Shown: piece by piece, positions 1-6,880 of the stretch | Layout: each line of letters starts with the position of its first letter | Numbering within the stretch: the stretch's first letter is position 1 | Source of the DNA: Clostridia bacterium | Lineage (GTDB): Bacteria; Bacillota; Clostridia; Christensenellales; Borkfalkiaceae | NCBI GenBank assembly: GCA_029052615.1 | Contig: JAIDIR010000115.1 | Location: 1-8,667 of the forward strand | Direction of reading: 5' to 3' | DNA: 8,667 nt | Notes under the pieces: model-generated | The model's input: the letters and a program-made list of their open reading frames with translations, nothing else | What the model was told of the DNA's origin: nothing | Databases searched by the model: none | Made by a program: the position numbers and the translations under genes

Positions 1-145
1 CACGGAGAGCGAGGGATATCTGATAAAGCAGCGCGGCGGCGAGGAGATAAGCGAGCTTATCCGCAAGGATAAATACACTGCGGTTGCCGACGTTATCCAG
101 CAGGCGCAGGAGCCGGAGCAAACCGAAGAAACCGAGGGCGCCTAA
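1..145 (+). CDS. 3' end of an unidentified protein, cut by the window edge
   Basis: An open frame enters from the left edge (first full codon at base 2) and ends with TAA at 143-145, giving 47 C-terminal residues. The visible part contains GYLIKQRGGEEISELIRKDK, then a short helix-like stretch, and finishes in a glutamate- and glutamine-rich tail (EPEQTEETEGA). Its codon use and GC content match the downstream operon genes, which supports it being real coding DNA. I do not recognise the family: the fragment is short and the acidic tail is not diagnostic. In other Bacillota the gene before plsX is often rpmF, a YceD-family gene, recG or fapR, but the residues seen here do not clearly match any of these. 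No terminator hairpin is visible after the stop, so readthrough into plsX is possible. Confidence 0.6.
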   Translation, partial: TESEGYLIKQRGGEEISELIRKDKYTAVADVIQQAQEPEQTEETEGA

Positions 146-176
146 ATATTTTATTTATTATTACCCTATTATATAA

Positions 177-205
177 TTGTTTTTTCTCGGCGGATATGCT
201 ATAAT
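177..205 (+). promoter_or_regulatory. Extended -10 sigma-A-type promoter for the plsX operon
   Basis: TTGTTT at 177-182 (-35) is followed by a 17-bp spacer and a perfect TATAAT at 200-205, with TGC directly before it (197-199) forming an extended -10. Transcription should start near 212, leaving about 32 nt of leader before plsX. The surrounding 98-bp gap is AT-rich. It is the only clear promoter seen before ftsY ends, so it probably drives the four-gene operon. Confidence 0.75.
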
Positions 206-243
206 TAAAAAGAAAGTTTTTATCCCGAGGAAAATCGTTTGTA

Positions 244-1278
244 ATGGATAAGTTGATTTTGGACGGAATGGGCGGCGACAACGCGCCCGCGGCAATAGTG
301 GAAGGCGCGGTCAAGGCGCTTAAGGACGATAAAAATCTTTACCTGATTATCACGGGCAGGGAGAACGAAATAAAGGCGGAGCTTGCCAAATACAAGTACG
401 ATACTTCACGCATTGAAATAGTAGACTGCCCCGACGTTATAGGTATGAACGACAGCCCCACCGAGGCGGTAAGAAATAAGCAGTCGTCGCTTATGGCGGC
501 ATACTGGATGCTCAAAAAAGAGGACGATATATGCGGGCTGGTGTCGGCGGGTTCGACTGGCGCAATCATTGCGGGCGGGCAGCTGATACTGGGAAGGATT
601 AGGGGTATAAAGCGCCCCGCGCTATGCCCCGCGATACCCAACGTCAACAACGGCGTAACGCTGCTGTGCGACTGCGGAGCCAACGCGGAGTGCAAGCCCG
701 TAATGCTCTGCCAGTTCGCAGTGCTCGCCTCGGCTTACGCGCAGGCGGGCTTCAATAAGACAAATCCCAAAGTGGGGCTTTTGAACAACGGCACGGAGGA
801 GCACAAGGGCGACCCTCTCCGTCAGGAAACTTATAAATATCTTTCCGAGATGCAGGGCATAAATTTTATAGGCAACGTCGAGGGAAGGGATATAAATTAC
901 GGCGACGTGGACGTCGTAGTGGCGGACGGCTTTGCCGGCAACGTCGCGCTTAAATCCATAGAGGGCTGCGCGAAGATGATACTTGCCACAATGAAAAAGC
1001 AATTCACGTCCTCGCCCGCCGCGCTTATCGGCGCAATGTTTATGCACGGCGCAATCAAGCGCATGAAAAAGGGGCTGGACTTCGACAAGTACGGCGGCGC
1101 TCTTCTTTTAGGGCTTAAAAAGGTCGTGGTTAAAAGCCACGGTTCGTCCAAGCCCGCGTCAATTGCCAACTCTATTAAAAACGCGCTGTCCATCTACCGA
1201 AACGGGCTTATACCCAAGGTGGAGGACATGCTGGCAAAGGTCGACCTGGACAACCTTATACCGGTGAATAATGAGTGA
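244..1278 (+). CDS. plsX: Phosphate acyltransferase PlsX
   Basis: PlsX converts acyl-ACP and phosphate to acyl-phosphate, the acyl donor used by PlsY to make lysophosphatidic acid, the first committed step of phospholipid synthesis in most Gram-positives. It is a peripheral membrane enzyme. The 344-residue product has the usual length. Family features seen are the N-terminal LDGMGGDNAP block (residues 6-15), IGMNDSPTEAVRNKQSSL (66-83), SAGSTGA (101-107), the DGFAGNVALKSIEG block past the middle, and a C-terminal HGSSKPASIANSIKNAL. The ATG at 244 has a GAGG at 227-230, rather far away (13 nt), but no better in-frame start exists. The last eight bases overlap rnc (ATGAGTGA), so the two are probably translationally coupled. 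acpP, often found between plsX and rnc, is absent here. Confidence 0.96.
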   Translation: MDKLILDGMGGDNAPAAIVEGAVKALKDDKNLYLIITGRENEIKAELAKYKYDTSRIEIVDCPDVIGMNDSPTEAVRNKQSSLMAAYWMLKKEDDICGLVSAGSTGAIIAGGQLILGRIRGIKRPALCPAIPNVNNGVTLLCDCGANAECKPVMLCQFAVLASAYAQAGFNKTNPKVGLLNNGTEEHKGDPLRQETYKYLSEMQGINFIGNVEGRDINYGDVDVVVADGFAGNVALKSIEGCAKMILATMKKQFTSSPAALIGAMFMHGAIKRMKKGLDFDKYGGALLLGLKKVVVKSHGSSKPASIANSIKNALSIYRNGLIPKVEDMLAKVDLDNLIPVNNE

Positions 1279-1900
1279 TTACGAAAATATAGAAAGGTCT
1301 TGCGGCTATACGTTTAAAGATAAGGAGCTTTTGAAAAAGGCGTTTACTCTGTCGTCGTACGACCAAAACTTCAATAACGAAAGTCTGGAATGTCTGGGCG
1401 ACGCTCTTCTGACGTTTATAGTTGCGGAAAAATATTACCGCGAAAACCTGAGCGAGGGCGAGATAACGGGCAAGAAGCAGGAGATGCTTTCCGACGAGGC
1501 GCTGCGCCCCGTGTCCGTAAGGCTGGGGCTGGATAAAGCGCTCATCAGGGACAAGGGCGACAGCGGCAACAAAAAAGCCGTGCCCAGCGTGTACGAGGCG
1601 TTCGTGGCGGCAATATATCTGGACGGCGGTCTGGAGGAAGCGAAAAGATTTGCGCTCTCCACGCTGACCCCAATGCCCAACGCGCGCAACTACGTGGCTA
1701 TGGTGCAGGAGCTGTTGCAGGACAATAAGGAGCAGCTTCCCGTATACCGCAAAAAGCTGGGAGGTACGGCGCGCAACCCCGAACACACCGTGTCGGTAAC
1801 CGTGCGCGGGCAAAGTTTTTCGGGCACGGGCGCGAACTTTGCGGAGGCAAAAAAACAGGCGGCGCAAGCAGCCTACGAATTCTTAAATAAAGGGTGTTAA
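1271..1900 (+). CDS. rnc: Ribonuclease III with a substituted active-site residue
   Basis: RNase III cleaves double-stranded RNA, notably the stems flanking 16S and 23S rRNA precursors, and works as a homodimer. The 209-residue protein has an N-terminal catalytic domain (about 1-130) and a C-terminal double-stranded-RNA-binding domain (about 140-206; LPVYRKKLGG, then NPEHTVSVTV, then AEAKKQAAQAA). The signature NESLECLGDALL supplies E37, E40 and D44, matching E. coli E38, E41 and D45, and E109 matches E117. The residue matching metal-binding D114, however, is serine: the motif reads VPSVYEAF instead of ADxxEA (S106, codon AGC at 1586-1588). The usual THxSY is TLSSY and the RAxLV stretch is KKQEML. 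It sits between plsX (8-bp overlap) and smc (one base apart). Identity is clear from order and folds; whether cleavage activity is normal is uncertain. Confidence 0.93.
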   Translation: MSDYENIERSCGYTFKDKELLKKAFTLSSYDQNFNNESLECLGDALLTFIVAEKYYRENLSEGEITGKKQEMLSDEALRPVSVRLGLDKALIRDKGDSGNKKAVPSVYEAFVAAIYLDGGLEEAKRFALSTLTPMPNARNYVAMVQELLQDNKEQLPVYRKKLGGTARNPEHTVSVTVRGQSFSGTGANFAEAKKQAAQAAYEFLNKGC

Positions 1901-1901
1901 A

Positions 1902-4900
1902 ATGGTACAGTTTAAAAAGATAAAGCTTATCGGTTTCAAATCCTTTGCCGACAAGACCGAAATTCCCTTGACCGACGGCGTTACTTGTATAGTCGGTCCC
2001 AACGGGTGCGGCAAGTCCAACGTTGCGGACGCAATCCGCTGGGTACTGGGCGAACAGTCCGCAAAGGTCATGCGCGGTTCCAACATGATGGATGTCATCT
2101 TCAACGGTACCGAAAAGCGCAAAAAGACTTCCTTTTGCGAGGTCACTTTGACCTTCGATAACACCAACCGCATTTTCGATTACGATGCGGACGAGATAGA
2201 GATGACGAGGCGCCTCTACCGCGACGGCACCAGCGAATACCTTTTAAACCAACAGCCTTCCAGAATGAAGATTTTAACGGGACTTCTGCACGGAGCGGGC
2301 GCGGCGAAAGAGGGCTACTCCATTATCGGTCAGGGACGTATCGCACAGATAATGAATTCCCGTCCCGAGGAAAGGCGTTCCATATTCGAGGAGGCGACGG
2401 GTATCGTCGTTTTCAAGGACAGGAAGGCGGAGGCGGAAAGAAAGCTCAACTATTCCAAGGACAATCTGTTCGTGTTCGCGCAGAGAATGGCGGAGGTCGA
2501 GCGCCAGCTCACCCCCCTTGCAAAGGCGGCGGAGAACGCCAAAAAGTATAACGCGCTGTACGAAACGCTGCGCATGAACGAGATTAACACCTACATATTC
2601 CGCCACGACGGCGCGGCGGGCGAGCGCGAAAAGATTGACGCGAGAATAAACAAACTCAACTCGCAGATAAAGCATAATTCCGAGCTTGCGGCTTCGCTGC
2701 TTTCCGAATACGAGGAGTGCCGCGGACTTCTGGCGGGCGCGGACGACAAGCTGAAAAGGCTCAACGAAGAGAGGCTGGAATACACCGTCGGGCTGGAGCG
2801 CAGCACGGGCGAAAGCAAGGTTTTCAAGGAGCGCGCAAACGCCGTCAAGTACAAGCTTCAGCAGGCTCAGGACGATATAGTTTTCGCAACAAAGCGCATA
2901 GGCGACGTCGACAAGGGCATACGCCGTTGCGAGGAATACGCCAATAAGAACGGCGAAAGAATTGAAAAGCTGCGCGAAACGTGCGCGCAGTTGCAATCGG
3001 ATATAGTCAGACTTACCGAAAGTATTGCAAGCTACGAGCTGTCGACCAACGAACACAGAAAACGCGTGATGGACGCCTTCCGCGACCTTTCGGAAATAAA
3101 GGAAAACATAGGCTCGCTGTCGGCTAAAAAGGAGCTTTTGAAAGAGAGGCTTGCCGAGATGGACGACGCGATGCAGAACGTGCGCGCCGAGCACGAAAAG
3201 CTGAAAGCCGAGTACGACAAGACGTTAAAAGCGCAGGAAAGCCTTAACGCCTACCTCGGCGACGAGAACGTGCTTATGGAAAACGCGGCTGCTGCCGTGA
3301 GCGCGGCAAGCGACAAGGTGCAGGCGCTGGTAAGAAAGATTTACGACAGTGAAGCGCAGATATCCTCGCTCCAACAGAGCCTGCGCACCTATACCGCACT
3401 GCGCGACAGGTTCGAAGGCTACGTATATTCGGTAAGGCGCTTAATGTCCGACGCGAAGGAAAATCCCAAGCTTTCCTCGCGCATTATGGGGCTTATAGCA
3501 GACGTGGTGTCGTGCGACAAGGGCTATGAAATAGCAATAGAAACGGCGTTCGGCGGTGCAATGCAGAACGTCATAACCGAGACGAGAGAGGACGCTCAGT
3601 TTCTAATCGAATACTTAAAATCCAACCGTGCCGGTCAGGTTACCTTCCTGCCTATCGACGCGCTCCGCCCCAGACTGGAGTCGGCGCAAATCAAGTCGGC
3701 GTGCAGCGAAAGGGGCGCGGTGGGGCTTGCCATAGACTTGGTGCATTACGACAAAAAGTACGACAACGTTATACATAACCTTTTAGGCAACACGCTGGTG
3801 TGCGAGGATATCGCTGCCGCAACGGTCATTGCAAGGCGCTATCCCCGCGCGTTCAAAATCGTCACGCTGGACGGCGATATAATTGCAACGTCCGGTTCGA
3901 TGACGGGCGGCAGCCGCAGGGAAAATTCGGCTAACCTTCTCGCCAACGAAAGAAAGATTAAGGAAATCGAGGACGAAATTACGCTGAGGAAGAATACGCT
4001 TACAACCGCCGAAAACAAGCGCGCGGAAGCGGAGAGCGAGCTTGAAAGGGCGCGCGGCGAAAGAGAGGCGCTGGACGGCAAATTGCAGCAGGCGCGTTTA
4101 GAGCTTGCCGCGGCAAAGGAAAAGCTTTCCAGCCTGACCTTCAACATTGCCGACAAGGAGAGCGAGTATTCCGTTTACAGGCAGTCCAAGGCGCAGGTGG
4201 AGGAAAAGCTTGCCGAATTGGACAGCGAATATTCCTCGACGAGCAAGGGCGCAAGCACCCTTTCCGAGCAGTCTACTAAGGCTACCTCCGAGATAGATTC
4301 GCTCAGCGAGGAGAACGATAAGATAGTTAAGGAGCGCAACGACAAGGCGGCGCGCCTCAACGCGTTGCAGGTGGAAATCGCCTCGCTGGAAAGCGCAATG
4401 AAGTCGAACATGGATTCGGCGGAGCGCACCAGAGCGGAAAAAGCCGAGCTCATCGAGAGGGTAAGTAACCTGCGCACGTTACTGCCCGAATTGCAGAAAC
4501 AGTTTGACGAGTGGAACGAAAAGGCGGCGCGCGCGGCGCTGACCAAGGACGAGCAGGTCAAGCTGGACGACTTGAACGAGCGCATTGCCGAGGTCGAAAA
4601 GAGCAAGAAGCAATTGAATGACAGAGTTGCCGAAATTGATAAATCGCGCTTCGAAACCGCGGAGCTTTTGGAAGAGCTGAACAACAAGCTGCACAATCAG
4701 GAAATGGCTATGCAGAAGATAGATTCCGACCTTGAGTTTTTGCAGCAGCGTATCGAGGAGGAGTACCACGAGGATTACGAGGGGTGCTTAAAGTACAAGG
4801 TTGAAAACTTCGACGTGGGCGCAGCTTCTTCGGCGATTATAAACTGCAAGAGGCAGATAACCATGATAGGCGCGGTCAACCCCACGGCTATCGAGGATTA

Positions 4901-5501
4901 CGAGGCGGTAAGCACGCGCTATGAGCGGATGACCGAGGAGAGGCAGGACCTTGAAAAGGCGATTGCCGACCTCGAACACGCGCTGGAGGATATCCGCAGC
5001 GAAATGCTTAAAATTTTCGACGCGGGCTTTAACACCATCAACGAAAACTTCAAGCGCACCTTCAAGGAGCTGTTCGGCGGCGGCAGGGCGGAATTGCAGC
5101 TGGACTACACCAACTGCGAGGATCCTCTGGACGCGGGCGTGGAAATAGTCGCGTGCCCTCCCGGCAAGAACCTTGCAAAAATTTCGTTGCTTTCGGGCGG
5201 CGAGCAGGCGCTTACGGCAATAGCCATTCTGTTTGCAATCATTCAGATGCGCCCCATGCCCTTCTGCGTGCTGGATGAAATCGAAGCGGCGTTGGACGAC
5301 GCGAACGTAGGCAGATACGCAACCTATTTAAAGAAGTTTGCCGCGCAGACCCAGTTCATCGTCATCACCCACCGTAAACCCACTATGGAAAAGGCGGACG
5401 TGCTTTTCGGCGTTACAATGGAAGAAAAGGGCGTTTCGAAAATCGTATCCGTAAAACTTTCGGAAGTTGAATCAAGACTGGGCGGAGATACCGTTTCGTA
5501 A
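1902..5501 (+). CDS. smc: Chromosome segregation/condensin ATPase SMC
   Basis: SMC is the ATPase core of bacterial condensin (with ScpA and ScpB). It organises and separates the newly replicated chromosomes. The 1199-residue length is typical. Seen in order: N-terminal ATPase half with GFKSFADKT (11-19), Walker A GPNGCGKS (32-39) and Q-loop region GYSIIGQGRI with the following IFEEATGI; a first coiled coil rich in Glu, Lys and Arg; a hinge at about residues 525-665, ending in the conserved SGSMTGGS; a second coiled coil back; then the C-terminal half with signature LSGGEQ (1097-1102), Walker B FCVLDE (1121-1126, catalytic E1126) and D-loop ALDDANV. AGGG at 1891-1894 lies 7 nt before the ATG, and the gene begins one base after the rnc stop. 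The coiled-coil composition generates many long antisense open frames, which are not genes. Confidence 0.98.
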   Translation: MVQFKKIKLIGFKSFADKTEIPLTDGVTCIVGPNGCGKSNVADAIRWVLGEQSAKVMRGSNMMDVIFNGTEKRKKTSFCEVTLTFDNTNRIFDYDADEIEMTRRLYRDGTSEYLLNQQPSRMKILTGLLHGAGAAKEGYSIIGQGRIAQIMNSRPEERRSIFEEATGIVVFKDRKAEAERKLNYSKDNLFVFAQRMAEVERQLTPLAKAAENAKKYNALYETLRMNEINTYIFRHDGAAGEREKIDARINKLNSQIKHNSELAASLLSEYEECRGLLAGADDKLKRLNEERLEYTVGLERSTGESKVFKERANAVKYKLQQAQDDIVFATKRIGDVDKGIRRCEEYANKNGERIEKLRETCAQLQSDIVRLTESIASYELSTNEHRKRVMDAFRDLSEIKENIGSLSAKKELLKERLAEMDDAMQNVRAEHEKLKAEYDKTLKAQESLNAYLGDENVLMENAAAAVSAASDKVQALVRKIYDSEAQISSLQQSLRTYTALRDRFEGYVYSVRRLMSDAKENPKLSSRIMGLIADVVSCDKGYEIAIETAFGGAMQNVITETREDAQFLIEYLKSNRAGQVTFLPIDALRPRLESAQIKSACSERGAVGLAIDLVHYDKKYDNVIHNLLGNTLVCEDIAAATVIARRYPRAFKIVTLDGDIIATSGSMTGGSRRENSANLLANERKIKEIEDEITLRKNTLTTAENKRAEAESELERARGEREALDGKLQQARLELAAAKEKLSSLTFNIADKESEYSVYRQSKAQVEEKLAELDSEYSSTSKGASTLSEQSTKATSEIDSLSEENDKIVKERNDKAARLNALQVEIASLESAMKSNMDSAERTRAEKAELIERVSNLRTLLPELQKQFDEWNEKAARAALTKDEQVKLDDLNERIAEVEKSKKQLNDRVAEIDKSRFETAELLEELNNKLHNQEMAMQKIDSDLEFLQQRIEEEYHEDYEGCLKYKVENFDVGAASSAIINCKRQITMIGAVNPTAIEDYEAVSTRYERMTEERQDLEKAIADLEHALEDIRSEMLKIFDAGFNTINENFKRTFKELFGGGRAELQLDYTNCEDPLDAGVEIVACPPGKNLAKISLLSGGEQALTAIAILFAIIQMRPMPFCVLDEIEAALDDANVGRYATYLKKFAAQTQFIVITHRKPTMEKADVLFGVTMEEKGVSKIVSVKLSEVESRLGGDTVS

Positions 5502-5546
5502 ATCGACTTGCATCTAAGCCAAGTGAATTGTTGATTTGAGGATTGT

Positions 5547-6443
5547 ATGGGTATTTTTTCAAAACTTGCAAATGCGCTTAAAAAGACCAAGAAGGCGTTA
5601 TCCGACGCGCTCGGTTCGCTGTTTTCCAAAAACAAGATAGGTGACGAATTTTATGACGAGCTGGAAGAAATTCTTATAAGCTCGGATATTTCCGTAAATA
5701 CTGCGGCGGACGTGGTAGAGGAGCTTCGCGCCGAGGTCAAGGCGGAAAAGATAAGGGATAAGGATTTCGTAGTCGCCTGCTTAAAGGACATTTTGCAGGA
5801 CAAGCTGGAGGAGGCGCCCGTGCCCGAAATTCAGTACCCTGCGGTCATTATGCTGGTGGGCGTGAACGGCGTGGGCAAGACGACGACGGTCGGCAAGCTT
5901 GCTTCCTACTTTTTAAGGCAGGGCAAAAGCGTTACGGTTGCGGCGGCGGATACCTTCCGCGCGGCGGCAAGCGACCAGCTTTCGGTCTGGGCGGACAGGG
6001 CTAAGGTGCGCATAGTCAAGCACGAGGAAGGTTCCGACCCCTCGGCGGTGGTTTTCGACGCGCTTTCGTCCGCAAAGGCGAGGGGTACCGACGTCGTTAT
6101 CATAGACACTGCGGGCAGACTGCACGTCAAGGCGAATCTAATGGAGGAGCTTAAAAAGATGTCGCGCGTGGTGACCAGGGAATACCCCGCCGCCAATTTC
6201 TATAAGCTGCTCGTTCTGGACGCAACCACGGGCAACAACGCCTACAATCAGGCGGAGGTGTTCGACGGCGCGGTGGAGCTGGACGGCATCGTGCTGACCA
6301 AGCTTGACGGCTCGGCAAAGGGCGGCTTCGTCATTTCTCTGTGCGGCGAGCTGGAAATACCCGTAATATTTGCGGGCGTGGGTGAAAAAATCGACGATCT
6401 GGAATTGTTCGACCCCGAAGATTTTATAGAAAATATTCTTTGA
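5547..6443 (+). CDS. ftsY: Signal recognition particle receptor FtsY
   Basis: FtsY is the membrane-associated GTPase that docks SRP-ribosome complexes (Ffh plus 4.5S/scRNA) and passes nascent membrane proteins to SecYEG. The 298-residue protein is the compact Gram-positive form, without the long acidic A domain of E. coli. An N-terminal lysine-rich amphipathic helix (residues 1-20) probably contacts the membrane, followed by the helical N domain to about residue 90. GTPase motifs: G1 GVNGVGKTT (105-113), DTFRAAA (135-141), G3 DTAGR (187-191), G4 TKLDG (251-255), and the closing GVGEKIDDLELFDPEDFI. GAGGA at 5538-5542 lies 4 nt before ATG. The gap to smc is 45 bp with no convincing promoter, so it is most likely co-transcribed. 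ffh and ylxM, which often follow, are not downstream; a terminator is. Confidence 0.97.
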   Translation: MGIFSKLANALKKTKKALSDALGSLFSKNKIGDEFYDELEEILISSDISVNTAADVVEELRAEVKAEKIRDKDFVVACLKDILQDKLEEAPVPEIQYPAVIMLVGVNGVGKTTTVGKLASYFLRQGKSVTVAAADTFRAAASDQLSVWADRAKVRIVKHEEGSDPSAVVFDALSSAKARGTDVVIIDTAGRLHVKANLMEELKKMSRVVTREYPAANFYKLLVLDATTGNNAYNQAEVFDGAVELDGIVLTKLDGSAKGGFVISLCGELEIPVIFAGVGEKIDDLELFDPEDFIENIL

Positions 6444-6455
6444 TTTTAAATGAGG

Positions 6456-6488
6456 AAAGCCCCGCGGCGAAACGCCGCAGGGCTTTTT
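6456..6488 (+). terminator. Intrinsic terminator ending the plsX-ftsY operon
   Basis: Arms 6456-6469 and 6473-6486 form 13 base pairs with a single C/A mismatch (6463/6479) around an AAA loop. The top of the stem is very GC-rich, and the sequence runs into TTTTT at 6484-6488, 13 bases after the ftsY stop. The A-run on the left arm and the position 10 bp from the stop of the converging membrane-protein gene suggest it also stops leftward transcription, though the T-run on that strand is short. Confidence 0.9.
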
Positions 6489-6497
6489 GTTTTATCA

Positions 6498-6764
6498 TTA
6501 TTCCGTTTTATCGTCCGTGTTTTCATTATCCTCGGGCATTTCGGTAGTGGTGGGTGCCGTCGGCTCGACGGGGTCGTTATGCGGGTGCTTCTTGTCGTAA
6601 TCTTCCTGCAAGCCTTTAAAGAGCAGGGTAAGCGCAAAGAAAATCGCCGCGCACAGCAGGGAAATCAAGCCCCAGAACGTGCCCAGGTAAACGAACAAAA
6701 ACACGCACGCCGCCAATATCGCCGCGCTTATAACGCAGCATATAATCCGCAAAATCTTATACAT
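6498..6764 (-). CDS. Small two-helix membrane protein with acidic tail, function unknown
   Basis: Using the ATG at 6764, the product is 88 residues, beginning MYKILRIICC. Two hydrophobic segments (about residues 5-25 and 27-50) form a probable helical hairpin in the membrane, followed by FKGLQEDYDKK and a low-complexity, acidic, Pro/Thr-rich tail (DPVEPTAPTTTEMPEDNENT) ending in TAA at 6498-6500. No recognised domain or motif is present. A longer frame back to a TTG at 6800 would add MPNGGKVYIIYN, but that TTG coincides with a promoter-like -35 element and has no Shine-Dalgarno site, so the inner ATG was preferred. Neither start has a well-placed ribosome site. Codon composition and the coherent two-helix design support a real gene, but only moderately. 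It lies downstream of the lipoprotein gene on the same strand. Confidence 0.6.
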   Translation of the reverse strand: MYKILRIICCVISAAILAACVFLFVYLGTFWGLISLLCAAIFFALTLLFKGLQEDYDKKHPHNDPVEPTAPTTTEMPEDNENTDDKTE

Positions 6765-6771
6765 ATTATAT

Positions 6772-6800
6772 ATAATATATACTTTCCCGCCGTTTGGCAA
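6772..6800 (-). promoter_or_regulatory. Possible promoter for the small membrane protein
   Basis: On the minus strand TTGCCA (6800-6795) is followed by a 17-bp spacer and TATTAT (6777-6772), each one mismatch from consensus. The predicted start falls on or next to the A of the ATG at 6764, which would make the transcript leaderless. The very AT-rich local sequence could produce such a match by chance. Confidence 0.4.
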
Positions 6801-6836
6801 GCGTTTTCTTTAACGGGGTACAAAAGTCGGCAACGC

Positions 6837-6880
6837 ATACTGCATACTTATTTTCTTAATTTAATTGTAATATGCAGTAT
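6837..6880. repeat. 10-bp perfect inverted repeat spanning the lipoprotein stop codon
   Basis: ATACTGCATA (6837-6846) and TATGCAGTAT (6871-6880) are exact reverse complements with a 24-nt loop. On the minus strand the first arm encodes part of the last residues of the LRR lipoprotein, and the second lies in the 3' untranslated region, with the TAA stop (6863-6861) in the loop. No clear T-run follows, so it may be an mRNA 3' hairpin rather than an intrinsic terminator. Confidence 0.5.

Noticed and set aside
2274..3194. Long minus-strand open frame (306 codons) inside smc, with many similar antisense frames in plsX, rnc, smc and ftsY
   Set aside because: They lie wholly opposite well-identified genes, have no family motifs, and arise from the biased codon use of the GC-rich, coiled-coil coding sequence.
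5507..5525. ACTTG/CAAGT inverted repeat between smc and ftsY as a terminator
   Set aside because: The stem is only 5 bp, AT-rich, with a 9-nt loop and no T-run.
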